Of a stretch of DNA of 54,562 nt, positions 25,421-33,671 are shown piece by piece. A program made the position numbers and the translations under genes. Position 1 is the stretch's first letter. Each line of letters opens with the position of its first letter. Origin of the DNA: Jiangella endophytica (GTDB lineage Bacteria; Actinomycetota; Actinomycetes; Jiangellales; Jiangellaceae); NCBI RefSeq assembly GCF_003427025.1, contig NZ_QVAI01000028.1, forward strand, positions 1-54,562. Direction: 5' to 3'. Under the pieces are notes generated by a model. It saw nothing but the letters and a program-made list of their open reading frames with translations, made no database searches and had not been told where the DNA came from.

Positions 25421-26706
25421 CCGCGGTGCGCCCGGCCGACCCGGAACGGCTCTGGTCGACCCTGCAGACCATGGCGGCGATGAGCGAGCCGGGGCCCGGC
25501 GTCACGCGGCTGGCCTACACGACGCTCGAGCGCGCCGCCCACGCCCGCTTCGCCGAGTGGATGGCCGACGCCGGGTGCGAGATCGCCGTCGACCCGGCCG
25601 GCAACACCGTCGCGACCCGTCCAGGCCGGGCCACCGGACCCGCGGCCGGCACCGGCAGCCACCTCGACTCCGTCTACAACGGCGGCCGCTTCGACGGCAT
25701 CGCGGGCACCATGGCCGCCGTCGAGGTGGCCCGCCTGCTGCACGAGGCCGGCGTCGAGACCGAACTGCCGCTGCGCTTCGTCGCCTTCGCCGGCGAGGAG
25801 GGCGCCCGGTTCGGGCAGGCCTGCTGCGGCTCGAAGCTGGCGGCCGGGCTGTCGTCGCGCGCGGAACTCGACGTCCGCCGCGACCGCGACGGGGTATCGC
25901 TGGCCGACGCGATGGCCGCCGTGGGACTGGATCCCGATCTCGCGGCACGTACGGCGTGGGCCGCCGAGGACTGGTCGGGGTTCGTCGAGCTGCACGTCGA
26001 GCAGGGCTCGGTCCTGGAACGGGCGAAGCTCGACATCGGGGTCGTCGACCTCATCTCCGGCTCCACGCGCATCGAGCTGACCGTCACCGGGCAGGCGTCG
26101 CACACCGGCGGCACGCCGATGCGTGGTCGCGCCGACGCGCTGGCCGGGGCGGCCGAGGCGGTGCTGCTCGCGGAGCAGGTGGCGCTGGACCCCCGCCACC
26201 GCGGGACCCGGGCGACGGTCGGACGGCTGAGCGTGCTGCCCGGCTCGATCACGACCATCCCCGGACGGGTGACCTTCTCCCTCGACGTGCGCGACGTCGA
26301 CGCGGACCGGCAGCGGCAGTCGGCGGCCGAGATCGTCACCCGGATGCGGGCGGCGTGCCTGCGCCGGGGCACCCGGCTGGAGGCGCGGCTGCTCGCCGAC
26401 ACCTCCGCCGTCGTGCTCCCCGACTGGGTCCGCAACGAGGTGACCGCCGCGGCCGCGGAGCGCGGTGTGCCCTACCGGGTGCTGACGTCGGGGGCGAGCC
26501 ACGACGCGCAGATGGTGAACCGGCTGGTGCCGACAGCGATGATCTTCGTGCCGAGCCGGCAGGGCCTCTCCCACGTGCCGGAGGAGTGGACCGAGCCGGC
26601 CCAGCTGGCGGCCGGGACCGACCTGCTGCTCGCCGCGCTGCTGCGGCTGGATGCCCGGGCCGCGGCCGTCGCCGGGGTCCTCGAGAACGTCGGAGGTGCG
26701 TCGTGA
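25417..26706 (+). CDS. M20 Zn-dependent hydrolase (N-carbamoyl-amino-acid/allantoate amidohydrolase type)
   Basis: A 429-aa amidohydrolase of the HyuC/AllC/ureidopropionase group, which removes carbamoyl groups as ammonia and CO2. Motifs: GTGSHLDSVYNGGRFDGIAG with metal His and Asp, FVAFAGEEGARFG with the catalytic Glu pair, and ELHVEQGSVLE with metal His. The lid-dimer region follows with TVTGQASHTGGTPM, and SGASHDAQMVN and SRQGLSHVPEEW close the site. It is next to the hydantoinase-like gene (GTGA overlap), the classical hydantoinase-carbamoylase partnership: the ring is opened to an N-carbamoyl compound, which this enzyme then hydrolyses. This is the clearest functional pair in the island. 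Confidence 0.9.
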   Translation: MTAVRPADPERLWSTLQTMAAMSEPGPGVTRLAYTTLERAAHARFAEWMADAGCEIAVDPAGNTVATRPGRATGPAAGTGSHLDSVYNGGRFDGIAGTMAAVEVARLLHEAGVETELPLRFVAFAGEEGARFGQACCGSKLAAGLSSRAELDVRRDRDGVSLADAMAAVGLDPDLAARTAWAAEDWSGFVELHVEQGSVLERAKLDIGVVDLISGSTRIELTVTGQASHTGGTPMRGRADALAGAAEAVLLAEQVALDPRHRGTRATVGRLSVLPGSITTIPGRVTFSLDVRDVDADRQRQSAAEIVTRMRAACLRRGTRLEARLLADTSAVVLPDWVRNEVTAAAAERGVPYRVLTSGASHDAQMVNRLVPTAMIFVPSRQGLSHVPEEWTEPAQLAAGTDLLLAALLRLDARAAAVAGVLENVGGAS

Positions 26707-28106
26707 GAGTGGTCGTGACCGGCGGCGATCTGGTCACCGAGCAGGGACCGATCCCCGCCGATCTGCTCCTCGCGGACGGGCGGGTCGAGGCCTGGCTCGA
26801 CCGCGGCTCGGCCGTCGTCGCCGATGAGCGGGTCGACGCAGCGGGGCTGCTGGTGTTTCCGGGCTTCATCGACCCGCACGTGCACTCGCGCGACCCGGGC
26901 CACACGCACAAGGAGACGTTCCACCACTCGACACTGGGGGCTCTGTGCGGCGGCACCACGACGGTGCTGGAGATGCCGAACGCGGTCCCCGCCGTCACCG
27001 ACGTCGCGACCTTCGAGGCGCGCCGGGCCGCGCACGCCGCGCACGCGTGGACCGACTTCGGCCTGTGGGGGATGGCGCTGGGCCCGGCCAACCTCGATCA
27101 GATCGCGCTCCTGCACGGCGCCGGCGCGGTCGCGGTGAAGTTCTTCTGGGGCTACGCGCTGGACAAGGAGACCAAGGGCCTGGTCTACAACTTCGCGGCG
27201 GCGCCGCCGGACTCCCTGCTCCTGCCGCCGGAGAACGGCGAGGTACTGGAGCTGTTCCGCGAGGTGGCCCGCTACGGCGGGCTGCTGGCCGCGCACTGCG
27301 AGGACCGCCACATCCTCGCGCGGTCGGCCGAGCTGCTGGGCCACCCGATCACCACGTACGACGACCTGCTGTTCGCCCGGCCGGCCGTGGCCGAGGCGAC
27401 CTCGATCGCGGTCGGCGCCCAGTTCTCCCTGGCCACCGGGTGCCGGTTCCACGTCGTGCACATGGCGTCGGCCGCGGGCGCGACGGTGGTGCGCGAGGCC
27501 CGGGCGGCCGGTGCCGCGGTGACGGCCGAGACCTGCCCGCAGTACCTCACCCTGACCGACGCCGACGCCGAGCGGCTCGGCCCGGCGATCAAGGTCTACC
27601 CGCCGGTCCGCTCGCAGGCGGACCAGGACGCGCTGTGGGCCGGGATCGCCGACGCGACCATCGGCTCGGTGGGCTCCGACCACGCGCCGCACCTGCTCGA
27701 GGAGAAGCTGCGCGGGTTCGAGGACGCGCCCGCGGGCGGGCTGGGGGTGGAGACGCTCGTGCCGCTCATGGTCGACGCGATGGTGCGCGGGCGGCTGTCA
27801 CCGTCGCGGCTGGCCGAGGTGCTCTCGGCCGGGACCGCGCGGCTCTACGGCCTGTGGCCGCGCAAGGGCAGCCTGCGCCCGGGCTCGGACGCCGATCTGA
27901 CACTGGTCGACCCGCGGGGCTCCGCGCGGATCTCCAACGAGCGGATGCACGCGCTGAACCCGGTCACCACGTGGGACGGCTGGGAGCTGTGCGGCCGGGT
28001 CGTCGCCAGCCTGCTCGGCGGCGAGCCGGCGATGCGCGACGGCGAGCCGGTCGGCCCACGGCGCGGCCGCTTCGTCGCCGCTCGCCACGAGGTGCCGGTC
28101 GGATGA
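26703..28106 (+). CDS. Hydantoinase/dihydropyrimidinase-family cyclic amidase
   Basis: A 467-aa cyclic amidohydrolase. The binuclear site is intact: FIDPHVHSRDPGHTHKETF (HxH), bridging Lys in AVAVKFFWGY, HVVHMAS, and VGSDHAPHLLEEK with metal Asp. It also has GGTTTVLEMPNAVP, typical of the allantoinase/hydantoinase group. The GTG start overlaps the preceding carbamoylase-like gene (GTGA), and its stop overlaps the MmgE/PrpD gene (ATGA). A second enzyme of this fold at 19754 is only distantly similar, so the island appears to open two kinds of ring or the same ring at two oxidation states. Hydantoin, dihydropyrimidine or allantoin-like rings are the family substrates. Confidence 0.87.
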   Translation: MRVVVTGGDLVTEQGPIPADLLLADGRVEAWLDRGSAVVADERVDAAGLLVFPGFIDPHVHSRDPGHTHKETFHHSTLGALCGGTTTVLEMPNAVPAVTDVATFEARRAAHAAHAWTDFGLWGMALGPANLDQIALLHGAGAVAVKFFWGYALDKETKGLVYNFAAAPPDSLLLPPENGEVLELFREVARYGGLLAAHCEDRHILARSAELLGHPITTYDDLLFARPAVAEATSIAVGAQFSLATGCRFHVVHMASAAGATVVREARAAGAAVTAETCPQYLTLTDADAERLGPAIKVYPPVRSQADQDALWAGIADATIGSVGSDHAPHLLEEKLRGFEDAPAGGLGVETLVPLMVDAMVRGRLSPSRLAEVLSAGTARLYGLWPRKGSLRPGSDADLTLVDPRGSARISNERMHALNPVTTWDGWELCGRVVASLLGGEPAMRDGEPVGPRRGRFVAARHEVPVG

Positions 28107-29404
28107 CGGACGAGTTGGTCGCGCTCGTGGAACGTCGCGTGGCGGAGGCCGCCGCGCTGCGGTGGGACGACCTGCCGGCCGGCCTGCGCGAGGACGTCGC
28201 CCTGGTGCTCGCCGACACGATCGGCGTCGTCGCCGCGGGCGCTCGCACCGCCGAGGTCGGGGCGCTCGCGAACGACCCGGTCCTGGGTCTCGGACCGGCC
28301 GGAGCCGCGCGCACCCTCGCCCCGGGCACCCCGCGCGGCGACCCGGCGACGGTGGCCTGGGTCAACGGGACGGCCGGCACCTTCCTGGAGCTGGACGAGG
28401 GCTTCCGGCCGACGGGGCACCCGGCGATCCACGTGCTGCCTGCGGCGCTGGCCACGGCCGAGACGGTGCACGCCGGCGGAACCCGCCTCGGCGCGGCGTT
28501 CGTCGCCGGCTACGAGGTGGCCGCGCGGCTGTTCGAGTCGTTCGTGCTGCCGAAGCCGATGCACCCGCACGGTCATTTCGGGGCCCTCGGTGCCGCCACC
28601 GCGGTGGCGATGCTGCGGGGCGACGACCCGGTCGCCCTGGTCCGGATCGCGGCGACGCAGCCGCTGCTCACCGGCTGGTCCGCCTGCTACGAGGGCGCCA
28701 CCGCGCGCAACAGCTGGACCGGCCACGCCAACCGCGCGGGCGTCCAGGCGTCGGTCCTGCACCGGGCCGGCTTCACCGGCGCGCTGAGCTCGCACCTGTC
28801 GGTCGTTGCGCCGTACGCCGCCCAACCCGGCGGCCTGCGCGATCCGGTGGACCCGGGGACGCTGCGGATCCGGCGCAATTACCTCAAGCTGCACTCCGCC
28901 TGTGCGCTGACGCACGGCGCGCTCGACGCCACCGTCCGCGCCTGGGGGCAACTGCGCGGCAGTCCGGAGCAGGTGGCGGAGGTCGTCGTCGATACCGTGA
29001 CCGTCAACCTGCGGGTCGACCGCCAGGCCGCGCCCAACGCGCTGTCGACCCGCTTCTCTCTGCCGTACGCCGTCGCGGCCGCGATCCGCACCGGCGGGAC
29101 CGGCCCCGCGGCCTTCGCCTGGCGACCGGACGTGGCTGCCCTCGCCGCCCGCGTCCGGGTGCGCGCGGACCCCGAACTGGACGCGCGCTGGCCGGACGCC
29201 GCGCCGGCCCGGGTCCGGATCCGGCTCACCTCCGGGGCCGCCGCCGACGCCCTGGCCGACAACCCGCACGGCCACCACAGCGACCCGGCGACCCGGGCCG
29301 AGCTGCGGGACAAGTTCGTCCGGCTCGGCGGCAACGAGGCCGCTTTCGACGCACTGACCGGCTTCGCCGCGGTCGACGACTGCGCCGCCCTGCCCCTTCC
29401 ATGA
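28103..29404 (+). CDS. MmgE/PrpD-family protein
   Basis: A 433-aa member of the MmgE/PrpD family (2-methylcitrate dehydratase, iminodisuccinate epimerase, cis-aconitate decarboxylase). The family region with NGTAGTFLELDEGFRPTGHP is at about 90-112 and PHGHFGALGAATAVAMLRG at about 155. LKLHSACALTHGALDA at about 260 and NPHGHHSDP near the C-terminus are the other conserved blocks. Iminodisuccinate epimerase members act in EDDS breakdown, showing that the family also handles amino-dicarboxylates. Here it could isomerise or dehydrate the acid released after ring opening. ATGA overlap with the hydantoinase gene; last in operon B. Its stop codon is inside the terminator stem at 29400. Confidence 0.82.
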   Translation: MTDELVALVERRVAEAAALRWDDLPAGLREDVALVLADTIGVVAAGARTAEVGALANDPVLGLGPAGAARTLAPGTPRGDPATVAWVNGTAGTFLELDEGFRPTGHPAIHVLPAALATAETVHAGGTRLGAAFVAGYEVAARLFESFVLPKPMHPHGHFGALGAATAVAMLRGDDPVALVRIAATQPLLTGWSACYEGATARNSWTGHANRAGVQASVLHRAGFTGALSSHLSVVAPYAAQPGGLRDPVDPGTLRIRRNYLKLHSACALTHGALDATVRAWGQLRGSPEQVAEVVVDTVTVNLRVDRQAAPNALSTRFSLPYAVAAAIRTGGTGPAAFAWRPDVAALAARVRVRADPELDARWPDAAPARVRIRLTSGAAADALADNPHGHHSDPATRAELRDKFVRLGGNEAAFDALTGFAAVDDCAALPLP

Positions 29405-29453
29405 TCATCAAGCATCGGTGGGGCCCTGGCACCACGAACCCTTGATGATCATG
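29400..29453 (+). terminator. Stem-loop terminator at the end of operon B
   Basis: A 13-bp perfect inverted repeat: CATGATCATCAAG (29400-29412) and CTTGATGATCATG (29441-29453) with a 28-base loop. The MmgE/PrpD stop codon (29402-29404) lies in its left arm. No U-run follows. The same ATGATCATCAA string recurs at 47824, so it may also belong to a dispersed repeat family. Confidence 0.65.
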
Positions 29454-29512
29454 AAGGGCTGGGTCGTTCTGAACCACGCGTTCCCAAGGGCTAGTCAGCA
29501 CTGGCCGCGATA

Positions 29513-29527
29513 TGTAATCTGATTACA
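29513..29527. promoter_or_regulatory. Island operator copy 4
   Basis: TGTAATCTGATTACA, identical to copy 2. It is 24 bases before the second NTF2-like gene. TAATCT at 29515-29520 serves as a possible -10, with transcription starting near 29527 and a GGAAGGAGG ribosome site downstream. It heads the longest operon, ending with the TetR gene. Confidence 0.8.
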
Positions 29528-29551
29528 AGTTTCCACGGAAGGAGGCGTCGC

Positions 29552-30127
29552 ATGGCCGCTCAGGCAACGGACGAGGAGCAGATCCTCCGCCTGCACCGCG
29601 ACTGGTACTTCTCGAACTTCCAGATCAACATCCCGCTCATGCGCACGGTCTTCGCGACCGGCGACGAGAGCTTTCTGATGTTCAACCTGAACGATCACCC
29701 CTATTTCGGTGTCGACGACCTCGCCGACCTGTGGTCGTTCTACGCGCGGACCGACGAGTGGGGCCTGTGTGAGGACTACGTGATGCGCCTCGACGTCAGC
29801 GGCGACATGGCCTACGTGGTCTCCGAGGGCAGTTTCCCCGCCTGGCGGGTCCGCGACGACGAGGGCAACGACCTGCCCGAGCGGATCGACCGGCCGGCCT
29901 ACTACCGCTCGACCGAGGTCTACAAGCGCGACGACGGCGCCGGCAGCCCGGAGTGGAGGATGTGGCACTTCCACTGCTCGACCCGGCCGCCGGACGACGA
30001 GGCGCCCGCCGCGAAGACGCGCGACGACGCCGCCGACCGGCGCGGGCTGGGCAACACGCCGTACTCCCGGGGCACCCGCACCGACTACTCCGAGTACGGC
30101 GAGCTCGCCGACGCGGGCGCGAGCTGA
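29552..30127 (+). CDS. NTF2/SnoaL-like protein, paralogue 2
   Basis: A 191-aa paralogue of the protein at 16514, about two-thirds identical by eye. The shared blocks are LHRDWYFSN, FLMFNLNDHPYFGVD, LWSFYARTD, WGLCED, VSGDM and MWHFHCSTRP. The C-terminal tail differs (DYSEYGELADAGAS). It is again the first gene behind an operator (copy 4), with ribosome site GGAAGGAGG. Duplication with retention at the front of two operons suggests a subunit or accessory protein needed wherever the pathway runs. Conserved Cys, His and Asp residues could support catalysis, but the family is too diverse for a prediction. Confidence 0.75.
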   Translation: MAAQATDEEQILRLHRDWYFSNFQINIPLMRTVFATGDESFLMFNLNDHPYFGVDDLADLWSFYARTDEWGLCEDYVMRLDVSGDMAYVVSEGSFPAWRVRDDEGNDLPERIDRPAYYRSTEVYKRDDGAGSPEWRMWHFHCSTRPPDDEAPAAKTRDDAADRRGLGNTPYSRGTRTDYSEYGELADAGAS

Positions 30128-30134
30128 GCCCGCC

Positions 30135-31058
30135 ATGACCTTCTCGTTGCTCGCCAGGGACGAGGCGACCGGCCGGCTCGGGCTGGCGACCGCCACCCAC
30201 GCCTACGGCGTCGGCCCGGTCGCCGACCACACCCGAGCCGGCGTGGGCGTCATCGCCACGCAGTCGTTCGTCGAGGTGTCGTACGGGCCGCGCGGCCTCG
30301 ACCTCATCGAGCGGGGACTGCCCGCGAGCGAGGCGCTCGACAAGCTGGTCGCCGACGACGCCGACAGCGACATCCGCCAGGTCGCCTACCTCGACACGAC
30401 CGGCGCGACCGCCCACCACACCGGCGCCCGCTGCGTTCCCTCGTGCGGCGGCCTGGCGGACGGGCCGGTGGTCGCCGTCGGCAACATGCTCGACCACGAC
30501 GGCGTGCTGCCCGCGGTCGTCGAGGCGTACCACGGCGCGTCCGGCGACCTGGCCGACCGGCTGCTCGCCGGTCTCGCCGCCGGCGACGAAGCCGGGGGCG
30601 ACGTGCGGGGCCGGATGTCCGCGGCGCTGCGGGTGGTGGCGGGGGAGAAGCTGGCCGAACCCTGGCAGGGCACGCTCGTGGATCTGCGGGTCGACGTCGA
30701 CCCCGATCCGGTGGGACGGCTGGGCGAGAGCCTGCGCTACCACCGTGCCTACGGCGTCTTCTTCGAGTCGGTCTTCAAGCCGGGCCTCGTCACCGGGGCC
30801 GAGCCGGTGCTGGGCGAAGAACTGGAGCAGGCACTGACCGGCCTCGCCGACACGCAGCAGGAACTCGGCGACGACCTCGAACCCACCGTGTGGCGGGGCG
30901 TGCTGCTGGTGCGGGCCGGGCGGGTCGACGAGGGCGCCGCGCTGATCGCGCGGGGGATCGCCGCCCGCCCGCCGTTCGCCCGCTTCGTCGACGGCATGGC
31001 CCGGACCGGGATGCTGCCGATCGGCTCCGCGGAGATCCTGCGGAGGGCCGCTCGGTGA
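30135..31058 (+). CDS. DUF1028-family protein (Ntn-hydrolase-like)
   Basis: A 307-aa DUF1028 protein. The first residues MTFSLLARDEATGRLGLATAT and blocks VGVIATQSFVEVSYGPRG, GLPASEALDKLVADD and VAVGNMLDHDGVLPAV match the family pattern. The fold is described as Ntn-hydrolase-like, which would make it an amidase or peptidase, but its substrate is unknown in general. The C-terminal 80 residues (ELEQALTGLADTQQELGDDL onward) form a helical extension found in some members. It lies 7 bases after the NTF2-like gene and overlaps the LLM oxygenase gene by GTGA. Its place among amidases supports a hydrolytic role. Confidence 0.83.
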   Translation: MTFSLLARDEATGRLGLATATHAYGVGPVADHTRAGVGVIATQSFVEVSYGPRGLDLIERGLPASEALDKLVADDADSDIRQVAYLDTTGATAHHTGARCVPSCGGLADGPVVAVGNMLDHDGVLPAVVEAYHGASGDLADRLLAGLAAGDEAGGDVRGRMSAALRVVAGEKLAEPWQGTLVDLRVDVDPDPVGRLGESLRYHRAYGVFFESVFKPGLVTGAEPVLGEELEQALTGLADTQQELGDDLEPTVWRGVLLVRAGRVDEGAALIARGIAARPPFARFVDGMARTGMLPIGSAEILRRAAR

Positions 31059-32020
31059 GCAACCGCGTCGGCTTCGTCCTGGGCAGTACCTTCCACCCCA
31101 GCGCGCTGGTGCCCGTCGCCCGCGCGGTCGAGGAGCACGGCTTCTCGAGCATCTGGTCCACCGAGGACTACTTCGCGACCGGCGGCGTCGCCGGCGCCGC
31201 GACCGTCCTCGCGGCGACCGAGCAGATCCGGGTCGGGACCGGCGTGGTCTCCGTGTACGCGCGCCATCCCGGGCTGCTGGCCATGGAGGCGGGCACCCTC
31301 GCTTCGGTGCACCCGGGCCGGTTCGTCCTCGGCGTCGGCGTCGGCGGGAGCTGGTGGCTGGACCAGCAGGGCATCGAACACCGGCGGCCGCTGGGCGCGG
31401 TGCGCGGCACCGTCGCCGCGCTGCGGGCGCTCTGGGCCGGCGAGACGCTCACCGGCGACCACGGCGGCTTCACCTTCGAGGGCGTCCACCTCGAGTACCC
31501 GCCGCCGCAGCCGCCGCCGATCCACCTCGGGGCGACCGGCCCGAAGATGACCGCACTGGCCGGCGAGATCGGCGACGGCCTGGTCCTCTCGGTCTTCAGC
31601 AGCCCCGCCTTCGTCCGCGTCGAGCGCGACATCGTGGCCGCCAACGGCGGCGCGGACACCCCGATCACGACCTTCGCCTTCCTGTCCATGGCCGACACCA
31701 CCGCCGAGGCGCGAGCGCGGATCCGGCCGCTCCTCGGGACCTTCCTGGCCGACGGGGAGAGCACGGCGATGACCGACGCGATCGGGATCACCGACGAACT
31801 ACGCACGCTCGCGCGGACCGGCGGTCCCGAGGGACTCGCCGCCGACATGCCGGACGAGTGGATCGACCAGCTCTGCGTCTGTGGCGACGTGGACACCTGC
31901 GTCGACCGGCTCCAGGCCCTGCTCGCCGCCGGCTCGGACGAGGTCGCCCTCGCCCCCATCAACGTCGAATCCCTTCTCGGGGACATCAAGAAGCTCAGCA
32001 CGGCCATCGGCGCCGGCTGA
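31055..32020 (+). CDS. LLM-class flavin-dependent oxidoreductase, copy 2
   Basis: A 321-aa luciferase-like oxidoreductase more like the F420-dependent (Mer/FGD-type) group: GFSSIWSTEDYFATGG, IRVGTGVVSVYARHPGLLAMEAGTLA-region (66-92), and RFVLGVGVGGSWWLDQQG are the family strands. PIHLGATGPKMTALAGEIGD is the conserved central block. In actinomycetes such proteins use F420 or FMN. The GTG start overlaps the DUF1028 stop (GTGA). It precedes the transporter genes by 21 bases, which include AGGAGA. Together with the 21115 gene the island has two potential oxygenase or dehydrogenase steps. Confidence 0.85.
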   Translation: MSNRVGFVLGSTFHPSALVPVARAVEEHGFSSIWSTEDYFATGGVAGAATVLAATEQIRVGTGVVSVYARHPGLLAMEAGTLASVHPGRFVLGVGVGGSWWLDQQGIEHRRPLGAVRGTVAALRALWAGETLTGDHGGFTFEGVHLEYPPPQPPPIHLGATGPKMTALAGEIGDGLVLSVFSSPAFVRVERDIVAANGGADTPITTFAFLSMADTTAEARARIRPLLGTFLADGESTAMTDAIGITDELRTLARTGGPEGLAADMPDEWIDQLCVCGDVDTCVDRLQALLAAGSDEVALAPINVESLLGDIKKLSTAIGAG

Positions 32021-32041
32021 CACCCACCAGGAGACATCCTC

Positions 32042-33664
32042 ATGGCGCACAGAAGTCGATCGCTCGGAGCGCTGGTCGCCTCCGGCCTGTTCATGACGGC
32101 CGCGGCCTGCGGGAGCGGCGCCGCATCCAACGACAGCGGCAGCGCGGCCGCCGACGAGTTGGTCGTCGCCTACAGCCAGGACATCGACACCCTCGACCCG
32201 CACCAGTTCAAGACCGACGCCGGCTACGGCGTCGTCGGAAACATCTACGGCACCCTGCTGCAGGAGAGCTACACCGACGGCGACGACGGCGTCCTGTCCT
32301 ACGCGGGCGAGAGCGCGCCGTACCTCGCGGAGTCGGCGACCTGGGACGACGCGCAGACCACGCTGACCTTCGAGCTGAAGGACGGGTTGACGTTCGCCGG
32401 CGGCGAGCCCATCACGGCGGAGGACGTGGTCTGGTCGCTCCAGCGGGCGCTGTCCGACGTCGGCTACGTGCAGGCCATCGGCCAGTGGCTGAACGTCACC
32501 GACCCCGCCACCGACATCGTCGCCACCGGCGACACCACGGTGGAGCTCCACGTGACGCACTACTCGCCGCTGATCGAGCAGTTCCTCGCGTTCCAGATCT
32601 TCGCCATCCTGGACAAGTCCGCGGTCGAGGCGCAGGCCACCGCGGACGACCCGTGGGGCGCGGCGTACCTCGCCGCCGAGGCCACCGCCTCCGGGCCGTA
32701 CGTCGTCGAGAGCCGGGTGCCGGGTCAGAGCATGACGCTCACCAAGAACCCCGAGTTCACCGCCGCCGACCTCGCCGACGCGCCGGAGACCATCGTGGTC
32801 CAGAGCATGCCGGACCCGCAGCAGGCGTTCCTCGCCCTGCAGAACGGCGCCGTCGACGTGATCTTCGGGATGACCCCCGACACCGCCCAGGCGCTCGAGC
32901 AGGACGACGGCCTCGAGCTCTATGACCTCGAGTACAGCCTGGTCGCCTACGTCGGCTTCAACTACGAGGACCCGGCGCTGAAGGACGTGCGCGTCCGGCA
33001 GGCCCTCTCCCACCTGATGCCCTGCCAGGCGCTCCGCGAGGACGTCATGAAGGGGTACGCCGGCGCCGCCTACGGCGCGGTGCCGTACCCGATGCGGGAC
33101 TCGCTGGACGAGACCGGCGAGGAGGTGGCCTACTCCACGGACGTCGAGCGAGCCCAGGAGCTGCTCGCCGAGGCCGGCTACGGCCCGGGCGAGCTGTCGC
33201 TGACGCTGTCGGTGCCCGCGAGCGACGAGTCGCTGAGCCAGTCCGCGGTGTTCATCCAGAGTGCCCTGCGGGAGGGCGGCGTCGAGGTCGAGGTCAACGA
33301 GATGAGCGACGCCGACTACAACGAGAACCTCGGGAGCATGCAGATGTTCCTGGACTCCTGGTACTCGTGGGGCCAGGACTCGGTCTACCAGATGTTCTTC
33401 CTGCTCACGACCGGGCTGTTCACCAACTACACCAACTTCAGCAACGCCGAGGTCGACGAGCTGGTCAGGCAGGCGATGGCGACCAGCGACCCCGACGAGC
33501 GACGAGCACTGTCCCAGCAGGCCCAGCAGGTGATCATCGACCAGGCCCCCTGGGCGTTCCTGTTCACCCGCGACTACCTGGTCGGCGCGCGCGAGGGGGT
33601 CGTGGGCATCACCCACTCCAACGACGCCAACCTGCGTTTCGACCAGCTCCGGGTCACGGACTGA
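32042..33664 (+). CDS. ABC importer substrate-binding lipoprotein (SBP_bac_5, Dpp/Opp type)
   Basis: A 540-aa extracytoplasmic binding protein of the peptide/nickel family. The signal peptide ends in the lipobox TAAAC (Cys at about 23), then a Ser/Asn/Ala linker. The family opening LVVAYSQDIDTLDPHQF is followed by LTFELKDGLTFAGGEPITAEDVVWSLQRA, split at residue about 115. The closing region is QQVIIDQAPWAFLF. It feeds the DppBCDF-like genes directly downstream. Besides peptides, this family imports sugars, opines, aminopolycarboxylates and other polar compounds, so it is probably the uptake route for the island's substrate. AGGAGA precedes the ATG. Confidence 0.9.
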   Translation: MAHRSRSLGALVASGLFMTAAACGSGAASNDSGSAAADELVVAYSQDIDTLDPHQFKTDAGYGVVGNIYGTLLQESYTDGDDGVLSYAGESAPYLAESATWDDAQTTLTFELKDGLTFAGGEPITAEDVVWSLQRALSDVGYVQAIGQWLNVTDPATDIVATGDTTVELHVTHYSPLIEQFLAFQIFAILDKSAVEAQATADDPWGAAYLAAEATASGPYVVESRVPGQSMTLTKNPEFTAADLADAPETIVVQSMPDPQQAFLALQNGAVDVIFGMTPDTAQALEQDDGLELYDLEYSLVAYVGFNYEDPALKDVRVRQALSHLMPCQALREDVMKGYAGAAYGAVPYPMRDSLDETGEEVAYSTDVERAQELLAEAGYGPGELSLTLSVPASDESLSQSAVFIQSALREGGVEVEVNEMSDADYNENLGSMQMFLDSWYSWGQDSVYQMFFLLTTGLFTNYTNFSNAEVDELVRQAMATSDPDERRALSQQAQQVIIDQAPWAFLFTRDYLVGAREGVVGITHSNDANLRFDQLRVTD

Positions 33665-33671
33665 GGACGCC

